A DNA stretch of 64,000 bases from Gracilaria gracilis. Lineage: Eukaryota; Rhodophyta; Florideophyceae; Gracilariales; Gracilariaceae. Numbering within the stretch: the first letter of the stretch is position 1; each line of letters begins with the position of its first letter. A program made the translations under genes and the position numbers. The stretch spans positions 248,001 through 312,000 of the forward strand of contig JARGSG010000018.1 in NCBI GenBank assembly GCA_030374805.1, given 5' to 3'. Shown piece after piece: positions 9,626 through 20,142 of the stretch. The notes under the pieces were generated by a model. That model was not told where the DNA came from. It saw only the letters and a list, made by a program, of their open reading frames with translations, and ran no database searches.

Positions 9626-10852
9626 CTGTTGTGCTGGGCGTCGAGGAGAAAAAGAGGATCTAGGGTGACGAAGGTTTCAAAGAATGAGCTCAACAGCGGG
9701 TTTTAAGTTGCAAACGTCACGGCATTGCGCCCGAGCGAAGAGCAGGCTAAAAGGTTACACTCGATGGCGCTGCTTGGCCGGTGGCGGCGGCTTGTCGATA
9801 TTATAAGAAGACATTTACTGTATGGCTAGCGGGCACAAGCAATGCCAGGGGCCTAGCAGGCCCGTTCATTTGCGTGTCGAAAGCTGTGCTGATAAAATCT
9901 GTGACGAAGAGCTCCAAGGTAGAAATATGGAGGATTAATGAGTGCATGCAGGAATTACCAGATAGCCGCCTGGGAGATGCGGGAAATTCGCATTCTTTGA
10001 AATTCTAAATAAAAACGGAAAGTTGAATGTCACATGTTTCTTGTAGCAGTTGCTGCACTACGCCACTGTAAGCGTTAGAAATTGTATATGTCAGTCTTGC
10101 AGCGTCAATATCTGTAGTGCATGCAGAATGCACTTCTTCAAAAGACTTTCAAACAGTGCAACATGTTCCTTTTCCCGTTACACTAAAAATTGGAACGCCT
10201 CTAACTTTATCGAATCTTCCCAAGTTTAATATTCCCTTGCATACTTTAGTACCACAAAAAAATTAATACTAGAGTACCCTGTTTTCCCATAAATTGAAAG
10301 CTGTAAATGAAAAAATTACGACGCATACATACGCAAAACAAGTAGCCAAAACCGCCTTTTTACGCCTTTTTTAGTGCTTATTTCTGGAATTGAGAAAATT
10401 TTGAAGCTAAAACGATTTCGTACTCCAGTTGTATCACTACTTATCTTACAAAGTACGCAAAAGTATCAAACATTTAGAGAAATCTGGAGGAGAAAAAGGA
10501 GTTCTGTTTTCCGAGTAGCTCAGAAGAACGTTCTTTTACCGTGCAGAGATGTTGAAAGTGTGCGTAGAAGTGTGCAACTATTGACACAAAAGGAGCACGG
10601 TAAGCCACACGAGCTGAGAATAATAGTCTGAAAATATTTACACCACAGGATCAAAGCATGCACAAAACTCATGACAATCACTCTATCAATAACAATCTAA
10701 AATTGGCGAATTTCCCGCAATTTTCTGGTCAAATTTTAGCCAATGAAAAGCCCCATTTTTGACCGGCGCGGAACCAAATCCCGCCATCTGAACGGACCCT
10801 CGAATGGTCCATTTAGAACTCCAATCCTCCGCCAAACGCCTCATGCGACAAC
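9626..10852. other. Gap without recognisable gene
   Basis: No ORF with coding character. GC content falls to the right. The last 150 bp may include the 5' flank or TIR of the Harbinger element starting nearby, but no matching inverted repeat was found. Confidence 0.5.
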
Positions 10853-12053
10853 ATGTTCCCAATGCGTACCCAAGCAGCTGCCATTGCGGCCGTTTCGGCG
10901 GGTGGAACGACGAGTTTGTGCGTTCTACTCCTGATAAAGAAGCGTAGAACACGTCTGAACCTCTCCCATCGGGTAGCCCAGCACAAACGTCAAGGCCTTT
11001 TACATCCGCTACATGACCAGGATGAAACCCCGTGGCAACGCCTGCTACAGACCGGAAGAGAAGGCGACTTTATTGTAGTCACTAACTTTTCAAGAAACAT
11101 ATTTCTTACAACATTGTTGCCTATCTTCAAAACATCACGTTTAACCTGTAACAATGGAACCCTTTATCGAAGAAGCACGTCAAAGCGAGGACGTAAGCCT
11201 TTTTTGCAGTCCAAAGACCTACTGGGTCTTGCTCTTTATTACATGAAAGCAAATTGCAACATGTACCAACTGTGTTTCTTCTTTGGAATAGTTCCATCGT
11301 CTCTAAGCGTCTGGTTAGACTATTCTCTGTATGTTCTTCTTTGCGGGGTGCGTAAGAAAGACGCCGTTTCTTTTGAAGTCCGTTGGCCAACTGTTTCAGA
11401 GATGAAGACATCAGCAACCCTTCTACAGAAGAACAGACAATCAGGCCCGTTGCTCAGGGGAGTGTTTTGAATCACGGACGGTGGACGTTTTCGTTGTCAG
11501 AACTACGGTAACACCGAGCTGCAGAATGCCTACTACGAAGGTTACACCCAACAGAAGGAAGTCACTAACCTTTTTGTTTTTAACTTCTTCGGAGAAATTA
11601 TACACGCTGCTGTTAACTAATCAGGCAGCTGGCATGACACAAAGCTTGCCGGCGTGTCTGGTCTTTACTACCCCAAGCTCTCCGATTTAGTGACACCACC
11701 TGGACTGGCCATTTTGGGAGACTCTGCGTTTGTTAACAACCCCTCGTGCACAAACGGGAAGATACTGCGAGCCAGTAAATCCAACGAGACTTCAAGCATC
11801 CCAACGTCTGCAGAACTGGTGGCTATCGACTTGGCAATGCAACGCGTACTGCCGAGTGAGAGACAGAGTGCCGAGTGGGGGCATCCGTGCGATAAAAGGC
11901 CCATTCCAACGCCTCATGAGTGAACTACCAACTGATTGTGGGAAACGTGGTGTTCTTATAGAACTCGCTATTCGTTTATTAAACGGGAGAACAAAGCTGA
12001 TGGAACGCAACCACATTGCCTCTACATATAACCCAACGAGTCCGAGTTTGTGA
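10853..12053 (+). pseudogene. PIF/Harbinger (HARBI1-like) transposase pseudogene
   Basis: Starts at an ATG and is collinear with the intact transposase at 61833-63041. Shared landmarks: GLLHP, TPWQRLLQ, LYRRSTSKRGRKP, DLLGLALYYMK, GILGDSAF-like LAILGDSAFVNN and SERQSAEW. Breaks: TGA replacing the Gly after RGVF (about 11467), TAA inside the motif NxSGSWHD (about 11620), and one extra G in the G-run at 11877-11881. The extra G shifts the frame so that the end (GPFQRLMSELPT to the stop at 12053) is in another frame. The first Asp (ITDGG), the Asp of LGDSAF and the Glu of SAEW are still visible. The protein would catalyse cut-and-paste transposition if intact; here it is dead. Confidence 0.85.
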
Positions 12054-12170
12054 GCGCGGGACCAAGCCCGAGGAGTAAAGTCCGCGAATGTGAGCTTGCG
12101 AGCATTACGCGGACTTGGGCCCGCGCGAGAGGAAAACCAGGCCATTGAAAGTGAACTCTGAGCGAATTTG

Positions 12171-13073
12171 TTACTGAGATCTGTGCTTGAGGTCGTCGCC
12201 GGACAGTTTGCACACCAGCTGCTGGAGAATCTCGTTCATTCCCGCAAGCATCGCCTTCGTATCCCCCATGCTCTGATTGACCTCATCTTTGAACTCCTTA
12301 ACCACTTGCTTCACGGCCTTCGTTATCATATGCTCCTGACTTGCAGCCACTACACCAGGATCGTTTGCCGACTCCATTGACTTTGCAATCATTCCAATAA
12401 ACGTAATCATCGTGTCCATTTTCTCCACAATGGCATTTTCTGTTCGTGCTTTCTTCGATGAAAGACCTCCCATTCCTATATCACGCTTTCTCTCCTTTGT
12501 ACCAATTGTACTGCTCTTTGTCCCCTGAATGTGTTCGTCTTCATCATTGTCTTCATTTCCATCTTCCGAATCCTCTTCAACACTGAAAACTGCCGGCGCA
12601 ATTTATCCCTGTATATCCCTGGCGATATGTTTAGCTCGCGGTACATTCGGTGGGCATGATGGATCTCTAGTTTTCTTTTGAGCGTTGCAGAGCTTGTCAA
12701 ACTTGTTTTTAACGGAAGTTCTATCGCGTGCAGGGCGCTTGTTTGCGGTGCTCCACAGTTCGAACTTGTTTGCTACAAGTGCCCACAAATCTGCACCAGT
12801 TAGTTTTACCTCTTCTTCAATATCAAAAAGAGCGTCGACATCTTTCTTGCTGTAGTTTAGGGCTCCGGCACGGTCTTTTTTATCCGTATTGGCCTTTTTT
12901 GCTTTCTTTGGTTGTTTTGGAGTCGTGTTTTTTGCGGTTGGTGAGGGAGAGGCGGTCTGTGACGCATCGGAGGAAACTGGGTTGGCGGTAGAGGGCGAAG
13001 TAGGAGCCAGAGCGGATGCGGAAGAATTCATTGCCTCGTGGTCTGTGGGATGGTTGGAGGGAAAGAGAGACAA
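12171..13073 (-). pseudogene. Myb/SANT-like DNA-binding partner of Harbinger, one in-frame TAA
   Basis: The first part (13073-12606) has a Ser/Pro/Lys-rich start and then a Myb/SANT-like helical region, DVDALFDIEEEVKL to DRTSVKNKFDKLCN. It ends with CPPNVPRAKHIARDIQG. TAA at 12605-12603 interrupts, and the same frame continues with an acidic stretch (VEEDSEDGNEDNDEDEH). A C-terminal coiled coil, IVEKMDTMITFIGMIAKSM to LQQLVCKLSGDD, follows and ends at 12171. The P-x-VxRAKHI motif is shared with the intact homologue at 39.6 kb, which reads CIPSDVKRAKHIRGMI. In Harbinger elements this protein binds element ends and brings in the transposase. Without the stop it would be about 300 residues. Confidence 0.7.
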
Positions 13074-13543
13074 AGGCGAGAGATGGACTTGCTAATGTGT
13101 TCTCAACTGGGGTGCACGGGGGTTTTGGGTACTGATTTCGCGCCAATATCTGGCGCTTAGCGTGGCGCTCTGGCGGGGGATGGAATTCCTGAAAGGAGCT
13201 TTATATTTGGCGTGGTGGCGTTTTGGTAATTTCTGCATTCACTCAATCAGATACACAAAAGCACTGTAGCTCTGCTGTGAACGACGTGCAATCTGAGCTG
13301 CACTGTATATCTTTCCTCAAACTCTGTATTACTGTACTGTTGTGAGAAGTCAGAAGACTTCGAATTAAATTGAACCGAATCTGACAGCTCTGTCAGCGAC
13401 CGTTGGAAGCCGATACGAGGACAACCTTTGATTGCGCACAGAACTTAGGCAAGGCATTAGATAAGACGAACAGGAGAAGAGGCGACGAACTGTATATATT
13501 GGCTTGGTTCTTTTGGCTCTCCTTTTTGTTTGAAACTGTTTGT

Positions 13544-13843
13544 TTAGCAATCCGTTAACAATTGTTTTGCTTTATTTTGTTTTACTCGTAGAAACACATA
13601 ACCGTTTCTGTTCGCAAAGCTTTTGCTGCCACTCATATTTGTTTGAAGATTATTGAAAACAAATGTTACCCATTTGTAATTGTTGGTACGACATTTGTTT
13701 TTGAAGTTTTGTAAATAATATTTGTCCGGGTTGACCCCTAATTTCAGGTACTCCCAATATTCCTGACAAATTGTCGTCCATTGGAAATCACGAAGGTCAG
13801 CGTCGCGACAGGAATACGCCCAGTGGGCGTAACCTGAAAACAC
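13544..13843 (-). CDS. Conserved 99-residue ORF of a dispersed repeat family, unknown function
   Basis: Complete ORF rich in Tyr, Asn and Lys. Landmarks are GVNPDKYYLQNFKNKC, NNYKWVTFVFNNLQ and NRNGYVFLRVKQNKAKQ. A second, decayed copy lies on the plus strand at 55637-55910 and matches along the whole nucleotide sequence, including the 3' flank. The sequence just upstream (minus strand) reads CCTTTTGTGTTTTCAG, a good 3' splice site, so the ORF might be the last exon of a longer gene. The family is not recognised. Confidence 0.5.
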   Translation of the reverse strand: MFSGYAHWAYSCRDADLRDFQWTTICQEYWEYLKLGVNPDKYYLQNFKNKCRTNNYKWVTFVFNNLQTNMSGSKSFANRNGYVFLRVKQNKAKQLLTDC

Positions 13844-13849
13844 AAAAGG

Positions 13850-16232
13850 AAAATAACCAAAAGGATATTTCTTGTGTTTCTTGATTGAATCATGTTGGAA
13901 GGTGTGCTAGAAAATTATGATTCTGTGTATTGCAAAAATAATAATGTGGTAACTAAACCAGTTTTCAGGGCGCCAGATATATCATCAGTAGCGTCTACCG
14001 TCGGTATCTTAGGGGCGTTCTACGAGTTGACGAAACTCGAAATTGGCAATTTCGAGTCTCGTAAACTTACAGTTTCCACATGCCTTGCTGTTCTACGAGT
14101 CAAAGAAGAACACTTAAAATATGTGCTTTTGGAGTTTATTCCAACTATGCCCCACCTCTAACCTTTTATGCAGATTAGGTTTTGTAGTTCTTATAAATTA
14201 AACAAAAGAAAACTCTTTGCCTCTGCAATTCTTTGCATGAGTACTTGATAAGAAAAGAACACTACTATCCTGTTTCAAAATTTTGTAATGCACGCAATAG
14301 GAAGAAACAAGAGAAAACAATTTGAACCACTCTCTATGCTTATTATTTTATAATGCCCCTGTTCACATGAGTACTATCTGTATGAAACTAAAAACATACA
14401 GACATAAACTATTAGATCAGAGGCAGATATTTTAACAGTTACCATGGTTCGAAAATATCAACAAATAGACAAAAAAATTTATCATTATCGCATTCCCAGT
14501 CGTATCTCTGCTCATCGCCAACTTTTGTCAAATTTATTTTAGGAGAATTTCGAAAACAAATTTTACCAATCCGTCTCAGTGACTCAAATTCTCTACTGGC
14601 TTTCCCTACACAAAATTGCAATAGCAAAATTACTATACTGGAAACAATCGTTGACCCCACTAATTAGAATTGCTCACGTATCCATATTATCTCACAATAA
14701 CTTGTTTCCAATAGAAAAGAACCAAAAAGTCTACATCAACATCTCTGTGTACAATTAATGTTTAATGGACTAATACAACTAAATGCAACTCCATCTTCTC
14801 AACTAGATTTGCTAAACATATTGACACAATATAGGCACATGTGTTAACCAGTATTTCGTACTACAAGACTTTAATTGTATTCCTGTGTTCGCTTTTTGCT
14901 CTTAAATGTCTTTGGTTTGTTGCGTTCGATAGAAATAGGTGATTGAAACTTTTTTTCAACTAATCAAAAGCTTTATTTGCTACTGTAACCAAAAAAAGAA
15001 ATACGATGCTTTTTAATATGTGTGTAATTTTCATTTAGGAAAGATGTCACAAAAGAAATCAAATACAATATTAAAACAAAAACCTGCCACAAAGTGTATC
15101 TAAAGCCTGTTCTACTTATCAAGTAAGATCAGCACTAACAGGCGTTTTCAATTATTAATTTGAGATTTATGATGTAGTTTAGAATTCGGTTCGTTTTTGT
15201 AAAAAAATAATCTTAAGTGAATTATTAAGGTTTCTTTACTAAAGACTGATTCCTATTGGAGCTTAGTACTTGCATGTCTATGCAAACGTTCTCGGGCCAG
15301 TAAGAAACTGGAAGATTCGGGTATCAGATGGTTAAAATTAGTAAAAGCAGTAGATTTTATATTTTTTGAAAAACGTCTTGTGAGTATTATGAGCATCGAA
15401 CGATTTCGTAATGCTAGTTTTCCGAAAGTATTTTTTACTTCTGCCAGCGTAGCTTTCACTCCTACAAGCCTAGAATTTCGTCTTTAAATTCAGTAATACT
15501 GATCGTCCCAAAGAACTTTAATTCTTTTGAAGTAAAGTATATAAGTCTATTTGCTTCAAGGGTTTACATATTTCAAATTAGATTGTGCAACCAATAATTT
15601 TTATTATATGTGAGAAACATGATTTTGATGCTTGTACTTTCGATAATGAAAACCCGGTAAAGTGTTAAAGCCCAATGGTTAATAGGGTTCAAATATTTTC
15701 AATTAGATTGTGCTATTAATCGTTTTTATTATATGTGAGAAACATGATTTTGATGCTTGTATTTTCGATAATGAAAAATTGGTAAAGTGTTAACGCCCAA
15801 AGGTTAATCGGAACGGCACAGATGATGATGGTCAGTGTACATAATTCAAAGTATACAGTTTTTGATAGTTGCTAACTTCTGAATGCTTGTAGTTTATTTA
15901 GGCCTCTTAAAAGGCTGCTTTGGATCATAAGCAAATAACTTGTGTACAAAACTGGGTTTGCTGTTTGTTTTACTTTTTGCAAATAGTCTCTACCCGAAAA
16001 AAACTTTGTTTTGTTATTATATCCTTGCAGAGTATCCATTTTTTGTCAGTTTTTGTCTGTTGCGCATTCACAACTGTTTAATTCTGCAATTCAATTTATT
16101 CAAAGATTTTCTCTGATTATTACAAGAGTTATAGAGAAGTATTTAGGCTATGTTCTTCTCTTAGAAAAAGCGAGAAGCGAAATTTTATTTGCATTGTAAG
16201 GGAGCGTAGTGTAAGTTGAAGAGTGAGTTTCG
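13850..16232. other. AT-rich region without genes
   Basis: About 2.4 kb of clearly AT-rich sequence with frequent A and T runs and only short AT-driven ORFs. The base composition differs sharply from both sides. It contains the two-copy repeat at 15560-15809. Intron, decayed insertion or simply old non-coding DNA are all possible. Confidence 0.6.
15560..15809. repeat. Two-copy tandem duplication, about 125-bp unit
   Basis: Unit 1 (15560-15684) and unit 2 (15685-15809) share long blocks such as TATATGTGAGAAACATGATT and TTTTGATGCTTGTA, with about a dozen differences. It looks like an old local duplication within the AT-rich region. Confidence 0.8.
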
Positions 16233-16598
16233 GTGACTGGGAAACACAGGAAACAACAGACGGAAACTAACGCGGAAAATACAGCAGGTGCGCGTGGATA
16301 TATTTCATTGGTTCGTTCTGTCCTTACAGTTTCGCGTTTCCAATTTCCTAAACTCATAGAACGCCCCTTACTGACAACGCGGACGAGAGCATCAGGTGTC
16401 CAGATGGCGCTGCAGCGGTGGCGCGTAACACGTGCCACCACCACTCTGCTTTCGCGCCGCCTCGATGGCGGCGCTAACTCCGCCACCATTTCCTCTTGCT
16501 ATTGCCAAGTCCCTCCTGTGAGGCCGCTTTGGCGGCCTGCAACGCGCACCGCACCAAGTCCTTCCTTTTGGTTTTGCTTCGGCGCGGTGGCGCTGCGT

Positions 16599-16620
16599 GG
16601 GGGGGGGGGGGGGGGGGGGG
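16599..16620 (+). repeat. Run of 22 G residues
   Basis: A homopolymer of 22 G, flanked by G-rich and GC-rich sequence. It may be length-polymorphic or an assembly or sequencing artefact, and it makes the surrounding 209-residue ORF unreliable. Confidence 0.9.
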
Positions 16621-16869
16621 TGGAGTTGGGGGAGGAGTGCAGCTTTTACGCTGCATTCCTCCTCATCTCCCGTGGAGATAAGAAATTAATTTATCCCGCT
16701 TGGGTTCCGGTCCCTGGATGTAGCTCATGTTCTAACGGCAGAATCATTGGCCGTGTTGGCATTCGTAGGGAACAAGAACATGAGGCGAATGGCAACGGTG
16801 GAGATCTTCGTGACTCAGATGATGAAACCGCTCCCCCCAAACGTCATTTACTACATATGTAAATATTCT

Positions 16870-19040
16870 CTTCAAGGATGTTACATATATTAATAATGGT
16901 GATGTAGGTCAATTAGACACGTGCTGGTGTGATTCGCTAATCCATTTCAATGCCGTTGATTGGATGCTTCCGGCGAAGCTAATTCCTGTGTCTCGTTCTG
17001 TTCAGCCAGCCTATGAGGCATACAGGGTACAACGGGTACGGTTTAGGTAGCCCGTGGTAACGTAAGGGTTATTTCACCCCTGGTGGATATTGCCGATACA
17101 ATACCCCGGGCGGAAATCCAGTGCTAAAGATGACCGTTGCCCGGGTGGTTGTAACAGCTAGATCCACCCGTGAGAATGAGAACGAACTTTTTCAGTTTCT
17201 TTCTGTGAGTCCAACATATTGCGACCGTCAAGCGCTGTGCATATATAATAAACCGGTTTCTGCAGCAGTCCAGTCCGCCCTGATAGAATTCTGCTGAGCT
17301 TAAAACTACTGTGACCACTGTGGCTGCTTGTTATAAATCTATATGCTGAACTATCCAAAGGGCATTTATGGCGTCCGATATGTCTATTGGCTTGTACTAA
17401 ACGCAATTATATTGTCCAACTACTACAAAAGGCAGATTGGGCACTAGAGTGCAGCTGTATGTTCTTCTTGCCAAGTTGGTCTGAGCAAAATCTTGTTCAT
17501 TTGACATGAGGCCCTACGCAGAAACCATGGTTTTTTGCAGTGCCAGAGTGTCGTTGCCGGTCTAAAATGCAAGTGGTATAAATTCTCCAGCCATCAAAGC
17601 CAATTAAACTGTAGTTCTACTCGTGCGCATGGTGGCCCTGGGTATGGCCGCTACTAAGATAACCAAATAGAAGTGAGAATGTGCTCTATTGAGCACCCTT
17701 GCACGCGCTGGGTGTACCAAATAGAGGCTAAGATTGCATGTGTTGTTTATCTTTTGTTGAATCTCGGCTCAACACTGCTGCGACAAAAATTCATCGCAAC
17801 ACAGTCCAATGGACGTCAGTGCATTAACTCCCCACAAACACCAGAGACCCTGTCGTAGCGAGAGACCCGTTTCGTATAAAAAATATTGTACGATAAAACC
17901 AGCTCTTGAATTCTCGCCACAAGGCATTTAGAATTCGTCCAGGATGGTCTAGTTCGCAATCAAGCAGCAAATGTTTGCCGTGATACGCTTAACTTTGATT
18001 ACTTTTAACGTGATATAGTCGAAGCGCAACATCTCACTGCGCTTACCACGACATTCTTTTGAGCTATCACATCAAATCTGACAATCTTTAACGGCGCATT
18101 TTCTTGTAGTCGTCTTTCACGTTACCGGTCGCCACTATAAATCGTTGCATTTCAATGCCTACAGCAGTGTCGTCAAAGCTAGCGTCGGTAAAGAGGTCTA
18201 GAGCAAGTGTCTTGTAAACAAAGCCTATGAACTTGAGTGGAAGGGAAGAGTGAAAGATACGCGAAAGGCTTGGTTCGGGGTGCAGATGGGTCTCGACCTT
18301 GCTTTTTTGTGTGTCTGAATTCAAAAATGGAAAGGACGGAAGCCGGAAGCGTGACGTTTATAGAAGCGTGCCGCACGTCGGGCACTGCAAATACTTCTGT
18401 CACAGTCGTTCACGCACTGGCCCCATGGTGTGCGCACTGCACGATGCGTAACGTGCCTCTCAACGCAGACACTTCTGTAATCCATTGCCATTTCTTTGAT
18501 TCATTTCTTCGGTACTAAGAGTCGTCGGCTGCGAGTAGTGATAATTTCATCATTCTCTCTGTTCATTTCGAACCGTCTAGTAGACGTTACCTGTCTACTA
18601 CGAAGGCGATATTCCTATGCTGGGGACTCTCTGCAGAATGCTCCGTGTCATGCAGGGGACTGCACTGAACATGCGCCGTTTACGGGGGTCTCCCGGCTGA
18701 AGATTGCAAGTCGCAAGTACCTTGTGCTCTCTCGCATTTGTTCTACTACAGACATGAACAAACTACTAATCCATGTTCATATGTAGTCTACGTTCTACTA
18801 GCGCACGCAGCTTCCCTCCGTGGCCGTCAGTCAGCATTTTATGCAACCCCCGAACGGCCCGCCACTTTGCCTAGAAGATCAGTCGTAGCAACAGCCCTTC
18901 CGCAAGTCGGTCGCATATTGAAACGTTGGAGTCATCTATGTAGATTACGCCGAGACAGAATAAGCGTGAAACTAATAGATAATTTTACTTGGCACAGGTT
19001 TGAACAGCTACACGTAGTTCTTCGTAAGTACCGCAAAATG
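16870..19040. other. Gap without supported gene
   Basis: Short ORFs only. A segment at 17020-17170 with CCCGGG-type words (GGTGGATATTG, CCGGGCG) has a partial relative at 24640-24740, so a dispersed repeat is likely. Nothing else can be named. Confidence 0.45.
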
Positions 19041-19043
19041 GCA

Positions 19044-19556
19044 GCTTTACCGTCGGCCCTCCCTGTTACTGAGCTAAATGATAGCATCACTGCCGGCTGT
19101 CACTGTCGCTGAGCTGAATGGTCGCTTCACCGCCGGCCGTCACTGCCGCTGAGATAAATGATAGCCTCACCGCCGGCCGTCACTGTCGCTGAGCTGAATG
19201 GTAGCTTCACCGCCGGCCGTCACTGCCGCTGAGATAAATGATAGCCTCACCGCCGGCCGTCACTGTCGCTGAGCTGAATGGTAGCTTCACCGCCGGCCGT
19301 CACTGCCGCTGAGATAAATGATAGCCTCACCGCCGGCCGTCACTGTCGCTGAGCTGAATGGTAGCTTCACCGCCGGCCGTCACTGCCGCTGAGATAAATG
19401 ATAGCCTCACCGCCGGCCGTCACTGTCGCTGAGCTGAATGGTAGCTTCACCGCCGGCCGTCACTGCCGCTGAGATAAATGATAGCCTCACCGCCGGCCGT
19501 CACTGTCGCTGAGCTGAATGGTAGCTTCACCGCCGGCCGTCACTGCCGCTGAGCTA
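19044..19556. repeat. Minisatellite: 40-bp monomers in an 80-bp higher-order unit
   Basis: Twelve to thirteen monomers built on CGCCGGCCGTCACTG. Two variants alternate: CGCTGAGCTGAATGGTAGCT and CGCTGAGATAAATGATAGCC. Internal copies are nearly identical and the edge copies degenerate, which indicates expansion by unequal exchange of the 80-bp dimer. Confidence 0.9.
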
Positions 19557-19861
19557 CTTATCACGCCGCGTTCTGACGAAGGTTCTTCAGAACACCATTC
19601 GATACTAGTTCTGGACAAATGGTTCGCTGCCATTCCCAGGAACGCTTCTAGGCCAGGATTGTGTAGTCCAATCGCAAATACAGTAGCATTCAAATCGCCA
19701 GTGCCCCATCGTTCAAGTTGCGTCAGTGTACATGGGCCACTGTTATCGTACACCGCTACGATTACGTCCTTTAAATTTCTTCTGCACTTTTGAACGTTTG
19801 AGATCATCCGAAAGTATTCTTTGGTGTACATGTCTCGTTCCGTTAACGCCAGTGCAACCAC
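19487..19861 (-). CDS. Short hydrophobic-start ORF ending in the minisatellite, doubtful
   Basis: The minus frame reads LLACFVVALALTERDMYTKE, a possible signal peptide, followed by DVIVAVYDNSGPC and a helix-rich region to NHLSRTSIEW. Its last 20 residues come from the tandem repeat. The frame is open upstream to a TAG near 19930 but has no ATG before the hydrophobic stretch, so the start is unknown. It may be the end of a broken gene. No family recognised. Confidence 0.3.
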   Translation of the reverse strand: MVALALTERDMYTKEYFRMISNVQKCRRNLKDVIVAVYDNSGPCTLTQLERWGTGDLNATVFAIGLHNPGLEAFLGMAANHLSRTSIEWCSEEPSSERGVISSSAAVTAGGEATIQLSDSDGRR

Positions 19862-20142
19862 GAAACATGCCAGTAACGTAGAAGCCTTTTGAACTTGTCG
19901 CGTAACATGTGTCTGCAGGCCGTTCTAGTCCTTCCTCTAAATCACACAGGACTGCTGGTGGCATCTATTGGCCGTAACCTGGATAGTTTCAATGTAGCTT
20001 GATAGTGAAGTAATGTGTACCTCGAGACACATCTTGTTCGCTCTAAGCAAGGTACAATGAGGCCATTCTAGGGATTGGAACAAATAATATTGAGAGTCAC
20101 AAACTTTAAAAGACAATAAAACGATTGCACTACACTTGAATA

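Larger units (their letters stand above)
10853..13073. mobile_element. Decayed PIF/Harbinger element: transposase plus Myb/SANT partner
   Basis: A plus-strand transposase relic (10853-12053) converges on a minus-strand Myb/SANT-like relic (13073-12171) with 118 bp between them. The same two-gene convergent layout, with 113 bp between, is found intact at 39.6-41.7 kb. PIF/Harbinger elements typically carry exactly these two genes. TIRs and the 3-bp TWA duplication were looked for and not identified, so element limits are only those of the genes. Confidence 0.6.

Noticed and set aside
16233-16862. 209-codon plus-strand ORF across the poly-G run
   Set aside because: Contains an eight-Gly stretch from the homopolymer, an odd composition and no domain; its frame depends on the uncertain G count.
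17124-17406. copia RNase H relic on the minus strand
   Set aside because: A few Asp/Ser/Gly words resemble the family, but no catalytic motif could be aligned and the frame is short.
19044-19556. CRISPR array
   Set aside because: Repeats are head-to-tail 40-bp minisatellite units without variable spacers, in a eukaryotic genome.
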